Positions 43,863 through 53,090 are shown, numbered from the stretch's first letter. The stretch is DNA of 64,000 bases from Stutzerimonas chloritidismutans AW-1 (GCF_000495915.1 NZ_AOFQ01000007.1:62001-126000), one strand, 5' to 3'. Numbers and translations: made by a program. Notes: a model not told the origin generated them from the letters alone.

Positions 43863-44739
43863 CGCCGGATTTGCTCTGGGCGCCGTTCGGCGAGTTCGCC
43901 TTCATGCGCCGGGCGCTGTTTGGCGGCGTTGCGCTTGCCTGCAGCGCGGGGCCGCTGGGCGTATTTCTGATTCTGCGTCGAATGAGTCTGATCGGTGATG
44001 CCATCGCCCACGGCATCCTGCCCGGTGCAGCATTGGCGTTCTGGCTGTTCGGCTTGAGCCTGCCAGCATTGACCGCGGGCGGCTTGGTCGCCGGTCTCGG
44101 TATGGCGGGGGGGGGGGGCGGGGGGGCGCAGCGGCCTGGGTCACACGGCGCACCGGGCTACGCGAGGACGCGAGCCTGGCCGCGCTGTATCCGATTTCGC
44201 TGGCCAGCGGCGTGCTGCTCCTTGGTCTGGCCGGGCGCAAGCTGGATCTGCTTCACCTGTTGTTCGGCTCGGCGTTGGCGGTCGATACCGCGACCCTGTA
44301 CGGCATGCTCGGCACCTCGGTGTTCAGTCTGGTGGTGCTTGCGCTGAGCTATCGCGCCCTGGCGCTGGACAGCCTCGATCCGCTGTTCCTGCGCAGCATC
44401 AGCCGCTTCGGCCCACTGGCGCATGCCGCGTTTCTGACGCTGGTGGTACTCAATCTGGTGATCGGTTTCCAGGCCATCGGCGCGTTGATGGTGGTGGGGC
44501 TGATGATGCTGCCGGCTGCCGCCGCGCGCTTCTGGAGCCGACGGTTGTTGATCCTGTTACCGCTTGCCGCGCTGATCGGTGCGGTGTGCGTATGGTTCGG
44601 TCTGGTTCTTTCCTTCTACGCCAGCTTGCCCAGCGGGCCGTGCATCGTACTCCTGGCCGGCGCTTTCTATCTGTTCTCGCTGGTGGCGGGCCCGGTAAAT
44701 GGCCTGCTGCGCTCGCCCCCTTTCCCCGTCACCGTTTGA
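43859..44739 (+). pseudogene. znuB: zinc ABC transporter permease ZnuB, frameshifted in a poly-G patch
   Basis: Two frames make one ZnuB-type permease. Frame 1 from GTG 43859 gives RRALFGGVALACSAGPLGVF, RRMSLIGDAIAHGILPGAAL (family motif) and LSLPALTAGGLVAGLGMA, then enters a Gly run and leaves frame. The second frame resumes with AAWVTRRTGLREDASLAALY and continues YPISLASGVLLLGLAGRKLD to PVNGLLRSPPFPVTV, stopping at 44739. The junction is 44107-44126: twelve G, one C, seven G. The span is 881 bp, so one base is missing or two are extra. The flanks are otherwise intact and operon overlap is kept, so sequencing or assembly error is my first explanation. Confidence 0.85.
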
Positions 44740-44748
44740 GGTATACAC

Positions 44749-45621
44749 ATGCGTTACCTGCTTATCGCGCTGGCCCTGTGGCTCCCGCTCTCACTGCAAG
44801 CCGCTGAAAAACTGCAGGTGGTGACGAGCTTCAGCATCCTCGCCGACCTGACCCGCGAGGTGGGTGGCGAGCATATCGAGCTCACCAACCTGGTCGACGC
44901 CGATGCCGATGCTCATGTCTACGAGCCCAGCGCGGACGACGCCAAGGCTCTGTTGCGCGCCGACCTGATCGTCGCCAATGGCCTGGGCTTCGAACCCTGG
45001 CTGGAGCGCCTGCTGGCCAGCAGCGAGCCCAAGGGCAAGCGCATCGACGCCAGCGCGGGTGTCGTTCCGCTGATGCTGGATGAAGATGGCGAGGCGGTTC
45101 CTGACCCTCATGCGTGGCAGAGCCTGACCAATGCCGAGATCTATGTGCGCAATATCGCCGAGGCACTTGGCGAACTGGACCCGGCCAACCTCAATGTCTA
45201 CATCGAGCGACGCGATGCCTACCTGACGCGCCTGCACGCATTGCTGAAGAAAGCCGACGCGCAGATTGCGAGCTTGCCGCCCAGTCAGCGCAAGGTCGTC
45301 GCCAGCCACGACGCATTCGGCTACCTGGGGCAGGCCTGGCAGCTGAAGTTCATTGCGCCGCAGGGATTGTCCACCCATGACGAGCCTTCGGCGGCGGAAG
45401 TCGCGGCCTTGATCCGGCAGATACGCAATGAAGGAGTGCTAGCGGTGTTCGTGGAGAACATCCGTGATCCGCGACTGATCCGTCAGATCGCCGACGAAGC
45501 CGGCGCCAAGGTCGGCGGCACGTTGTATTCGGATGCGCTGGCCAGCGCAGGGCCGGCCAGCACCTATCTCGGGATGTTCGAGCAAAATCTCGACACGCTG
45601 ATGGCCGCGCTCAAGCCGTAG
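44749..45621 (+). CDS. znuA: zinc/metal ABC transporter substrate-binding protein ZnuA
   Basis: 290 residues. A signal peptide covers about 1-18 (MRYLLIALALWLPLSLQA). Cluster A-I metal-binding fold with LQVVTSFSILADLTREVGGE, the first ligand His in DADAHVYEPSADDAKALLRA, DPHAWQSLTNAEIYVRNI, the third in VVASHDAFGYLGQAW and the Glu/Asp region near GTLYSDALASAG. The long His-rich loop seen in many ZnuA proteins is absent, as in AztC or manganese-type binders, so zinc specificity rests mainly on the Zur-like box. It follows znuB by 9 bp. Confidence 0.9.
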   Translation: MRYLLIALALWLPLSLQAAEKLQVVTSFSILADLTREVGGEHIELTNLVDADADAHVYEPSADDAKALLRADLIVANGLGFEPWLERLLASSEPKGKRIDASAGVVPLMLDEDGEAVPDPHAWQSLTNAEIYVRNIAEALGELDPANLNVYIERRDAYLTRLHALLKKADAQIASLPPSQRKVVASHDAFGYLGQAWQLKFIAPQGLSTHDEPSAAEVAALIRQIRNEGVLAVFVENIRDPRLIRQIADEAGAKVGGTLYSDALASAGPASTYLGMFEQNLDTLMAALKP

Positions 45622-45698
45622 AGTGGACGCCAAGCATTGATCCACGCGCTCATCAAGCATGGAGACGACCGTTGATGATCAGGTTCGCGATCAGCTGC

Positions 45699-47006
45699 TC
45701 AGCAACCCTTTCGGTGCACTGAAACCCCGGCGGCGAAGGTCTCCTTCACCGCGCGGTCGTCGCCGAGGATCATCAGGGCGAAGAGCTTTTCCTGCAGCGT
45801 TGTCGCCTGGCTCAGGCGGTAGTCGATCAGCGGCGTTGCCTTGTAGTCGAGCACGACGAAGTCGGCGTCCTTGCCCGGCTGCAGATTACCGATCCTGTCG
45901 TCCAGATAGAGCGCCCGCGCGCCGCCAAGGGTGGCGAGATAGAGCGCCTTGAACGCATCGAGCTTCTGGCCCTGCAGCTGCAGCACCTTGTACGCCTCGT
46001 TGAGGCTGGCGAGCTGCGAGAAGCTGGTGCCGCCGCCGACATCCGTACCCAGGCCGACGCGCACACCGAAGCCTTCCACTTTGGCCAGGTCGAACAGGCC
46101 GCTGCCGAGGAACAGGTTGGAGGTCGGACAGAACGACCCCGCCGAGCCGGTCTCACCGAGGCGCTGGCACTCGTCGTCGCACAGGTGCACGCCGTGGGCG
46201 AATACCGAGCGCGGGCCAATCAGGCCGTGGTGGTCGTAAACGTCCAGGTACCCCTTGCGTTCGGGGAACAGCTCCTTCACCCACTCGACCTCCTGTTTGT
46301 TCTCGGAGATGTGGGTGTGCATGTACAGGTCGGGGAATTCGGTGAACAGCTTGCCGGCGAGGGTCAGCTGCTCCGGCGTGCTGGTCGGTGCGAAACGCGG
46401 GGTGACGGCGTAATGCAGGCGGCCCTTGCCGTGCCAGCGCTCGATCAGCTCGCGGCTGTCGGCGTAGCCGGATTCGGCGGTGTCGGTGAGGAACTCCGGG
46501 GCGTTGCGGTCCATCAGCACCTTGCCGGCGATCATCCGCAGATTGCGCTTCTCGCAGGCCTCGAAGAAGGCGTCCACCGATTGCTTGTGCACCGTGCCGA
46601 ACACCAGCGCGGTGGTGGTGCCGTTGCGCAGCAGCTCGCCGAGGAACAGCTCGGCCTGCTCGCGGGCATGCGCCATGTCGCTGAAGCGGCCTTCGTTGGG
46701 GAAGGTGTAGGTTTCCAGCCAGTCCAGCAATTGCGCGCCGTAGGAGCCGATGACGCCGACCTGCGGGTAGTGGATATGGGTATCGACGAAGCCAGGGGTA
46801 ATCAGCGCATCCGGGTATTCGACCACTTCGGTGCCGGCCGCCAGGGTCGGCAGCAGCTCGGTGGCGTGGCCGATGCGCGCGACCTTGCCGTCCTCGACGA
46901 TCAGCAGGCCGTCCTCGAAGTATTCATGGGATTGCTCGATGCCCACTTCGCGCGGGTCGGCGAGGCAGTGGAGCAGGGCGGCACGGTAGGCTTTGGTGCT
47001 GGGCAT
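45699..47006 (-). CDS. guaD: guanine deaminase GuaD
   Basis: 435 residues, amidohydrolase superfamily. Zinc ligands appear in ITPGFVDTHIHYPQVGVIG (HxH), MHTHISENKQEVEWV, FAHGVHLCDDEC and GLGTDVGGGTSFS (Asp). The PGFVDTHIHYPQ signature is typical of guanine deaminase. It turns guanine into xanthine for XdhAB. The start at 47006 has GAGAG upstream and gives MPSTKAYRAALLHCL; a 14-codon open extension is unsupported. It lies 89 bp after xdhC on the same strand. Confidence 0.94.
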   Translation of the reverse strand: MPSTKAYRAALLHCLADPREVGIEQSHEYFEDGLLIVEDGKVARIGHATELLPTLAAGTEVVEYPDALITPGFVDTHIHYPQVGVIGSYGAQLLDWLETYTFPNEGRFSDMAHAREQAELFLGELLRNGTTTALVFGTVHKQSVDAFFEACEKRNLRMIAGKVLMDRNAPEFLTDTAESGYADSRELIERWHGKGRLHYAVTPRFAPTSTPEQLTLAGKLFTEFPDLYMHTHISENKQEVEWVKELFPERKGYLDVYDHHGLIGPRSVFAHGVHLCDDECQRLGETGSAGSFCPTSNLFLGSGLFDLAKVEGFGVRVGLGTDVGGGTSFSQLASLNEAYKVLQLQGQKLDAFKALYLATLGGARALYLDDRIGNLQPGKDADFVVLDYKATPLIDYRLSQATTLQEKLFALMILGDDRAVKETFAAGVSVHRKGC

Positions 47007-47095
47007 GGTGACTCTCGAAAATCGTTGTGTGAGGTGATGCGTTGACATGGGCAGGCCGCCGCCGAAGGCGTGCCTGCAACGAGGAAATCGGGCGG

Positions 47096-47956
47096 TCAGT
47101 TTGTCTGGGCGCGACGCGAAGCGGGGACCAGCATCGGTACCGGCTTTTCACCGTCCGCGGTCTTCTCGCCACCCTTTTCACCGAAATGCGCGTTGTAGGT
47201 GGCGATCACTTCGCCGGCGATGGACACGGCGATCTCCACCGGCAGCTTGCCCTTCACCTCGGCGATGCCCATCGGGCAGCGCATGCGTTGCACCGTTTCG
47301 GCCTGGAAGCCGCGCTCCCGCAGGCGATGCTCGAACCTGGCGCGCTTGCTCTTCGAGCCGATCAGCCCGTAGTAGGTGAAATCGTTGCGCGAGAGGATCG
47401 CGGCGGTCAGTTCCAGGTCGAGCTGATGATTGTGGGTCATGACGATGAAGTAGCTGCCGGCGGGCATGTTATCCACTTCCTCGACCACATCGTCGTTGAC
47501 CACCTTTTCCACGCCGCGCGGAATCTCGGCGGGAAATTCGTTATCGCGCGAATCGATCCAGCGCACCTTGCATGGCAGGCTGGCGAGCAGCGGCACCAGC
47601 GCGCGCCCGACATGCCCGGCACCGAACACGGCGATATGCGCCTGCGGCTGGCCCATGGGCTCGAACAGCAGCACCGTGGCGCCACCGCAGCACTGTCCGA
47701 GGCTGGCGCCGAGGGAGAAGCGCTCGAGTCGGGTGTCGCGGCTGCGTTTTTCCAGCATCTCGCGGGCGATCTCTTGCGCCTTGTATTCCAGGTGCCCGCC
47801 GCCGATGGTGTCGTACAGGCGTTCGCGGCTGACCACCATCTTCGAGCCGGCATTGCGCGGCGTGGAGCCGCGCTCCTCGATGATGGTCACCAGCACGCAG
47901 GGTTCGCCCTGTTGTTGCAGGTCGGCGAGTGCTTCGATCCAGGCCGTGTTGCTCAT
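47096..47956 (-). CDS. xdhC: xanthine dehydrogenase accessory protein XdhC
   Basis: 286 residues. XdhC binds molybdenum cofactor, supports its sulfuration and inserts it into XdhB. Motifs: VLVTIIEERGSTPRNAGSKM, IGGGHLEYKAQEIA, GASLGQCCGGATVLLFE (conserved Cys pair) and the C-terminal Rossmann-like HIAVFGAGHVGRALVPLLAS with YYGLIGSKSKRARF. AAGGA precedes the ATG. It is third in the xdhA-xdhB-xdhC order, separated from xdhB by 113 bp that hold two REP-like hairpins. Confidence 0.94.
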   Translation of the reverse strand: MSNTAWIEALADLQQQGEPCVLVTIIEERGSTPRNAGSKMVVSRERLYDTIGGGHLEYKAQEIAREMLEKRSRDTRLERFSLGASLGQCCGGATVLLFEPMGQPQAHIAVFGAGHVGRALVPLLASLPCKVRWIDSRDNEFPAEIPRGVEKVVNDDVVEEVDNMPAGSYFIVMTHNHQLDLELTAAILSRNDFTYYGLIGSKSKRARFEHRLRERGFQAETVQRMRCPMGIAEVKGKLPVEIAVSIAGEVIATYNAHFGEKGGEKTADGEKPVPMLVPASRRAQTN

Positions 47957-47980
47957 GGTTCTGTCCTTCGTAGTGCGGGG

Positions 47981-48064
47981 GGCCGCCCCGTGGAAAACCG
48001 CGAAGCGTCTTCCACCAAAACGATCAAGTTGTGTCGATGGTGGACAAGCACAGCGTTGTCCACC
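47981..48064. repeat. REP-like hairpin pair between xdhB and xdhC
   Basis: Hairpin A (47981-48015) contains GTGGAAAACCGCGAAGCGTC, almost identical to the copy at 19757-19775. Hairpin B is GGTGGACAA / TTGTCCACC (48039-48047 with 48056-48064), followed by CTACG as at 19694. Their order is reversed relative to the copy near 19.7 kb. Confidence 0.75.
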
Positions 48065-48069
48065 CTACG

Positions 48070-50466
48070 TCAGGCCAGCGTCGTCTGCGTTGCCGCAGAC
48101 TTGCTCGCCGCCTGCTTCAACTTGCGCATCTGCTCCACGCCCCAGAGCACGCGCTCGGGCGTCGCCGGTGCGTCGATCTGCGGCTGCGCCCGGTAGTCGG
48201 CCAGGCTGGCGACGGCGTCCTTGATCGCACACCAGACCGAGATGCCGAGCATGAACGGCGGCTCGCCGACGGCCTTGGAGTGGAACACGGTGTCCTCGGG
48301 GTTCTTGCGGTTCTCCACTAGCTTCACCCGCAGATCCAGCGGCATGTCCGCCACCGCCGGGATCTTGTAGCTGGCCGGGCCGTTGGTCATCAGCTTGCCC
48401 TTGTCGTTCCAGACCAGCTCTTCCATGGTCAGCCAGCCCAGACCCTGGACGAAGCCACCCTCGACCTGGCCGATGTCGATTGCGGGGTTCAGCGAGGCGC
48501 CGACGTCATGCAGGATGTCGCTGCGCAGCATCTTGTATTCACCGGTCAGGGTATCGACGATCACTTCCGAACAGGCCGCGCCATAGGCGAAGTAGTAGAA
48601 CGGCCGCCCGCGCGCCTGGCTGCGGTCGTAGTAGATCTTCGGCGTGCGGTAGAAGCCGGTGGACGACAGCGAGACCTGGCCGAAGTAGGCCTGCTGGATC
48701 AGCTCATCGAAGCTGATGTACTGGTCGCGCAGGCGCACCTGGCCGTTCTTGAACTCGATGTCTTCCTCGAAGATCTGCCACTTGCGCGCGGCGAACTCCA
48801 CCAGCCGTTGCTTGATGGTCTGCGCCGCATTCTGCGCCGCCTTGCCGTTGAGGTCGGCACCGCTGGAGGCTGCCGTCGGCGAGGTGTTGGGCACCTTGTC
48901 GGTGTTGGTGGCGGTGATCTGGATGCGTTCGATATCCACTTGGAACACCTCGGCCACCACCTGCGCGACCTTGGTATTGAGGCCTTGGCCCATCTCGGTG
49001 CCACCGTGGTTCAGGTGGATGCTGCCGTCGGTGTAGACGTGCACCAGTGCGCCGGCCTGGTTGAGGAAGCTCGCGGTGAAGCTGATACCGAACTTCACCG
49101 GCGTGAGCGCCAGGCCCTTCTTCAGGATCGGGCTCGCGGCATTGAACGCGCGGATTTCCTCGCGGCGCCGAGCGTATTCGGCGCTGGCTTCCAGCTCGGC
49201 GGTCATCTCCTCGAGCATGTTGTGCTCGACGGTCTGGTAGTAGTGGGTGACGTTGCGCTCGGTCTTGCCGTAGTAGTTGCGCTTGCGCACGTCGAGCGGG
49301 TCCTTGCCCAGCTCGCGCGCCACGGCGTCCATGATCTCCTCGATGGCGACCATGCCCTGCGGGCCGCCGAAGCCGCGGTAGGCGGTGTTCGACGCCAGGT
49401 TGGTCTTGCAGCGATGGCCGTTGATGGTGGCGTCGCCCAGGTAGTAGGCGTTGTCGGAGTGGAACATGGCGCGGTCGACGATGGAGCCGGAGAGGTCCGG
49501 CGAGTAGCCGCAGTTACCGGCGAGGTCGATCTCGATGCCATGCAGCAGGCCGTCGTCATCGAAGCCAACGTCATACTCGACGTAGAACGGGTGGCGCTTG
49601 CCGGTCATGGTCATGTCTTCCATGCGCGGCAGGCGCATCTTGGTCGGCCGACCGGTGAGGTGCGCGATCACCGCGCACAGGCACGCGGGGCCGGCGGCCT
49701 GGGTTTCCTTGCCGCCAAAGCCACCGCCCATGCGACGCATGTCGATGACGATCTTGTTCATCGGCACGCCGAGCACTTCGGCGACCAGCTTCTGCACCTC
49801 GGTGGGGTTCTGCGTCGAGGTGTAGACGATCATGCCGCCGTCTTCGGTGGGCATGACCGAGGAAACCTGGGTTTCCAGATAGAAGTGCTCCTGCCCACCG
49901 ATGTGCAGCGAGCCCTGCAGCCGACGCGGCGCGCTGGCCAAGGCCGTCGCCGAGTCGCCGCGCTGGTGGGTGTGGCTGTCGAGCACGAAGTGTTTCTTGT
50001 GCAGCGCCTCGACCACGTCGAGCACCGGCTCAAGATCCTCGTATTCGATGATCGCGGCCATGGCCGCCTTGCGCGCGGTTTCCAGACTGTCGGCGGCGAC
50101 GGCGATAACCGGCTGGCCGATGTACTCGACCTTGCCGTCCGCCAGCAGTGGATCGCCGGGCAATACGGCGCCGATATCCAACTGGCCCGGTACGTCCTTC
50201 GACGTGATGGCGATGGCCACGCCTGGAATCTGGTAGCAGGGCGCGGTGTCGATGCGCACGATGCGGGCATGGGCGCGCTCGCTCATGCGCGCATAGATAT
50301 GCAGCTGGTTGGGAAACTCCAGGCGGTCGTCAACGTATACCGCTTCTCCGGAGACGTGCTTGGGCGCGCTGTCGTGCTTGACGCTCTTGCCGACGCCGGT
50401 GACCAGATCTTCGGTAAACAGCGCCGCGATTTCTTCCTGAGTGCGGGTGGTTACGTGGTTAGACAT
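48070..50466 (-). CDS. xdhB: xanthine dehydrogenase molybdopterin-binding subunit XdhB
   Basis: 798 residues, normal for bacterial XdhB. Oxidises hypoxanthine and xanthine to urate at a Mo-cofactor site. Visible signatures: GVGKSVKHDSAPKHVSGEAV at the N-terminus, VIDMRRMGGGFGGKETQAAG (Mo-pterin loop), SNTAYRGFGGPQGMVAIEEI (active-site Arg region), LNHGGTEMGQGLNTKVAQVV, and near the C-terminus KAVGEPPFMLGISVWCAIKD with the catalytic Glu in GEPP. It overlaps the xdhA end by 8 bp, so the subunits are coupled. Confidence 0.96.
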   Translation of the reverse strand: MSNHVTTRTQEEIAALFTEDLVTGVGKSVKHDSAPKHVSGEAVYVDDRLEFPNQLHIYARMSERAHARIVRIDTAPCYQIPGVAIAITSKDVPGQLDIGAVLPGDPLLADGKVEYIGQPVIAVAADSLETARKAAMAAIIEYEDLEPVLDVVEALHKKHFVLDSHTHQRGDSATALASAPRRLQGSLHIGGQEHFYLETQVSSVMPTEDGGMIVYTSTQNPTEVQKLVAEVLGVPMNKIVIDMRRMGGGFGGKETQAAGPACLCAVIAHLTGRPTKMRLPRMEDMTMTGKRHPFYVEYDVGFDDDGLLHGIEIDLAGNCGYSPDLSGSIVDRAMFHSDNAYYLGDATINGHRCKTNLASNTAYRGFGGPQGMVAIEEIMDAVARELGKDPLDVRKRNYYGKTERNVTHYYQTVEHNMLEEMTAELEASAEYARRREEIRAFNAASPILKKGLALTPVKFGISFTASFLNQAGALVHVYTDGSIHLNHGGTEMGQGLNTKVAQVVAEVFQVDIERIQITATNTDKVPNTSPTAASSGADLNGKAAQNAAQTIKQRLVEFAARKWQIFEEDIEFKNGQVRLRDQYISFDELIQQAYFGQVSLSSTGFYRTPKIYYDRSQARGRPFYYFAYGAACSEVIVDTLTGEYKMLRSDILHDVGASLNPAIDIGQVEGGFVQGLGWLTMEELVWNDKGKLMTNGPASYKIPAVADMPLDLRVKLVENRKNPEDTVFHSKAVGEPPFMLGISVWCAIKDAVASLADYRAQPQIDAPATPERVLWGVEQMRKLKQAASKSAATQTTLA

Positions 50467-51910
50467 AAGCGGTCACCCTCGTTTCGGTTTTCGGTGCGTG
50501 TTGTTCGAGGAAGCATTTACGCAGCAGGTTCTGCGCGACCAGCAGGCGATATTCGCGGCTGGCGCGGAAATCGGTCAGCGGCGTGAAGTCCTCGGCCAGC
50601 GCATCGCAGGCCGCCTCCACGGTTTTCTGGTTCCAGGGCGCGCCGTTCAGGGTCGCCTCGCAGGCCGCGGCGCGTTTTGGGATCGCCGCCATGCCGCCAA
50701 AAGCGACGCGGGCATCGGCGATCATGCCATCAGTGATTTTGAGATCGAACGCGGCGCAGACCGCCGAGATGTCGTCGTCCAGCCGTTTGGAAACCTTGTA
50801 GGCGCGGAACAGGCGATCCGGCGTGGCGCGCGGCACGATGATCTGCTCGATGAACTCGCCGGGCTGGCGCACGGTGACCTTGTAGTCGAGGAAGTAATCC
50901 TCGAGCGGCAGGGTGCGGCTGACATCGCCCTTGCGCAGCACGACCTCGGCGCCCAGGGCGATCAGCAGCGGTGGGGCATCGCCGATGGGCGAGGCGTTGC
51001 CGATGTTGCCGCCCAGCGTGCCCTGATTGCGGATCTGCAGCGAGGCGAAGCGCTGCAGCAGATTGCCGAAGTCCGGGTACTCGGCAGCCAGCGCGGCGTA
51101 GCAGTCGGTCAGCGGTGCGGCTGCACCGATCTCGATATGGCGGTCGGTGATCTGGACCTGCTTCATCTCGGTGATCTGGCCAACATGGATCATTACCGGC
51201 AGTTCGCGATGGAACTGGGTGGCCTCCAGGGCCAGGTCGGTTCCACCGGCGAGCAGCCGCGCTTGCGGATTGGCGGCATACAGCTCGGCCAGCTCAGCGA
51301 CCGTCAGCGGCGACAGGCTGCGCTTTTCGCCGTCGCTGAGTTCGGCCGTTTCACGTGGCGCGATGCGCTGCAGCTGGGCGATGGTCTCGGCTTCGCGGGC
51401 ATCGAACTGGTCCGGCTGCTTAGCACAGCAGGCCTGTTCGGCGGCTTCGAGGATCGGGCGATAGCCGGTGCAGCGGCAGAGGTTGCCGGCCAGGGCTTCG
51501 TGGGTCTGGTGTGGATCGTAGGTCTGCACGCCGTCGCTGCGATTCTTCTGCAAGGCGAACAGGCTCATGACGAAGCCGGGAGTACAGAAGCCGCACTGCG
51601 AGCCGTGGCAATCGACCATCGCCTGCTGGACGCTGTGCAGTTGACCCTGATGCTTGAGGTCTTCGACGGTGATCAGTTGCTTACCGTGCAGGGCGCAGAC
51701 GAAGGTCAGGCAGGAATTCAGGGTGCGGTAGCGCAGCCGATCGCCGACCAGTTCGCCGACCACGACGGTACAGGCGCCACAGTCGCCGGAGGCACAGCCT
51801 TCCTTGGTGCCCGTCTTGCCGCGGTGTTCGCGCAGGTATTGCAGCACCGTGGTGTTGGGGTCGAGAGCCTGCTCGCTGCGCAGCTCACGATTGAGGAGAA
51901 ACTGGATCAA
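50459..51910 (-). CDS. xdhA: xanthine dehydrogenase small subunit XdhA (2Fe-2S and FAD)
   Basis: 483 residues. Two [2Fe-2S] clusters: GCASGDCGACTVVVGELV (about residues 37-54) and CGFCTPGFVMSLF with LCRCTGYRPI. The FAD domain follows, with ARLLAGGTDLALEATQ and GTLGGNIGNASPIGDAPPLL. It passes electrons from XdhB to NAD+. I choose a TTG start at 51908-51910: GGAGG lies seven bases upstream and the protein then begins at the conserved IQFLLNRELRSEQ; the open frame to 51973 would overlap the RutR-like site. First gene of the xdh operon. Confidence 0.94.
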   Translation of the reverse strand: MIQFLLNRELRSEQALDPNTTVLQYLREHRGKTGTKEGCASGDCGACTVVVGELVGDRLRYRTLNSCLTFVCALHGKQLITVEDLKHQGQLHSVQQAMVDCHGSQCGFCTPGFVMSLFALQKNRSDGVQTYDPHQTHEALAGNLCRCTGYRPILEAAEQACCAKQPDQFDAREAETIAQLQRIAPRETAELSDGEKRSLSPLTVAELAELYAANPQARLLAGGTDLALEATQFHRELPVMIHVGQITEMKQVQITDRHIEIGAAAPLTDCYAALAAEYPDFGNLLQRFASLQIRNQGTLGGNIGNASPIGDAPPLLIALGAEVVLRKGDVSRTLPLEDYFLDYKVTVRQPGEFIEQIIVPRATPDRLFRAYKVSKRLDDDISAVCAAFDLKITDGMIADARVAFGGMAAIPKRAAACEATLNGAPWNQKTVEAACDALAEDFTPLTDFRASREYRLLVAQNLLRKCFLEQHAPKTETRVTAYV

Positions 51911-51957
51911 GGCGGTGCCTCCGACTGTTGTTGTTCTGACGCGCAAATTATCGCTAT

Positions 51958-51973
51958 CTGACTTTTCGGTCAA
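51958..51973. promoter_or_regulatory. RutR-like operator upstream of xdhA
   Basis: On the minus strand TTGACCGAAAAGTCAG, 15 of 16 identical to the site at 41862-41877. It ends 48 bp before the xdhA start. A second TGACTTTT/AAAAGTCA pairing spans 51959-51995. Confidence 0.65.
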
Positions 51974-52071
51974 CTTATTCCTGACTCAAAAGTCAATGCG
52001 GCATGCGCGCGCAGGTCGGGCGAGGGCTGGGTGGCCATCGCCCGGTTCTTCCTACTGCAAGTAAAGCCCGC

Positions 52072-53046
52072 TCAGGCCGATTCGGCCTCGCCCTGCCGTC
52101 GGTAGGCATAGGTCTCGGCGAAGCGCGAGAGCATGTATCGGCTGCAGGTGGTGCTCGGGTATTTCGGCGGGTTGGTTTCGTCGTAGCAACCGGGCAGGCA
52201 GGCGATTTCGGTGTCCGGATGCGGCTCGGCGAAGAACGGCATGGAATAGCGATCCACGCCCAGCGGGCTGACCACGCGATGTGGCGTCGACTTGTAACGA
52301 TCATTGCTCCAGCGCGCCATCATGTCGCCGATGTTGACCACGTAGGTGCCTTCGATGGGCGGCGCGTCGATCCATTCGCCCTTGACGTTCTGCACCTGCA
52401 GGCCGCCGGCCTGGTCCTGATAGAGCAGGGTGACGCAGCCGTAGTCGGTATGCGCGCCGGCGCCTTGCTGATCGGCGCTAGTGGCGGTCTGCCGGGGCGG
52501 GTAGTGGATCATGCGAAACACACTGATGGGCTCGACGAAGCGCTTGTCGAAGAAGTCCCGCTCGATACCCAGGGCCAGCGCGATGGCACGCAGCAGGGTG
52601 CAGGCAAGATCCTGCATGTCGCGGTAATGGCCCTCCATCAGCTCGGTCCAGCCTTCCAGCTGCAGCGGATGGCGGTTGGGCCCGCGCAGTGGTTTTTCGG
52701 CTAGCACCTCGGGGTGATCGGCAGGCATATGGAAACCCATGTCGAAGGTTTCCTTGAGGTCGCACGGCTGGCTCGGGTCCAGCTGCTCGGTGGCAACGGC
52801 ACCGTAGCCGCGGTGGTGACGGCTCTTGGTGATATCGATCTTCAGCTTATCTTCGGCAGGCAGCGCAAAGAACCGCTGGGCATGGTCGGTGAGGGTGGCG
52901 ATGCGCTCGGCGCTGATCGGATGACCCTTGATATAGAAGAAGCCCCACTCGCGGCAGGCGCGGTCGATGGCCTCGGCGACGGCCAGATGGCCGGCCTCGT
53001 CGGCGTTATAGAGCGGGGAAATGTCGATGATGGGCAGTGAATTCAT
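52072..53046 (-). CDS. isopenicillin-N-synthase-like 2OG/Fe(II) dioxygenase
   Basis: 324 residues. The N-terminal DIOX_N region has PIIDISPLYNADEAGHLAVA and AIDRACREWGFFYIKGHPIS. The catalytic jelly-roll has the iron ligands in GAHTDYGCVTLLYQD (HxD) and KSTPHRVVSP (distal His), then RYSMPFFAEP with the 2-oxoglutarate Arg. The substrate is unknown. It sits between xdhA and a BMP-type binding protein on the same strand; fungal XanA shows that 2OG dioxygenases can hydroxylate xanthine, but XanA belongs to a different subfamily, so this is only a hint. Full length and apparently active. Confidence 0.85.
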   Translation of the reverse strand: MNSLPIIDISPLYNADEAGHLAVAEAIDRACREWGFFYIKGHPISAERIATLTDHAQRFFALPAEDKLKIDITKSRHHRGYGAVATEQLDPSQPCDLKETFDMGFHMPADHPEVLAEKPLRGPNRHPLQLEGWTELMEGHYRDMQDLACTLLRAIALALGIERDFFDKRFVEPISVFRMIHYPPRQTATSADQQGAGAHTDYGCVTLLYQDQAGGLQVQNVKGEWIDAPPIEGTYVVNIGDMMARWSNDRYKSTPHRVVSPLGVDRYSMPFFAEPHPDTEIACLPGCYDETNPPKYPSTTCSRYMLSRFAETYAYRRQGEAESA

Positions 53047-53064
53047 GGCTGACTCCGGTACGGC

Positions 53065-53090
53065 GCCGCCGGTCTTCTCGTACCGGCGGC
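53065..53090 (-). terminator. intercistronic hairpin between the BMP and dioxygenase genes
   Basis: A 9-bp perfect stem GCCGCCGGT / ACCGGCGGC (53065-53073 with 53082-53090), 8-nt loop, between two same-strand genes. It could be a partial terminator or an mRNA-stabilising hairpin. Confidence 0.45.

Noticed and set aside
44107-44126. Genuine Gly-rich insertion in ZnuB
   Set aside because: The tract changes reading frame and family members have an Ala/Leu helix here, so a coding insertion is unlikely.
48508-50586. Open frame of about 690 codons opposite xdhB
   Set aside because: Shadow of xdhB with low-complexity composition and no domain.
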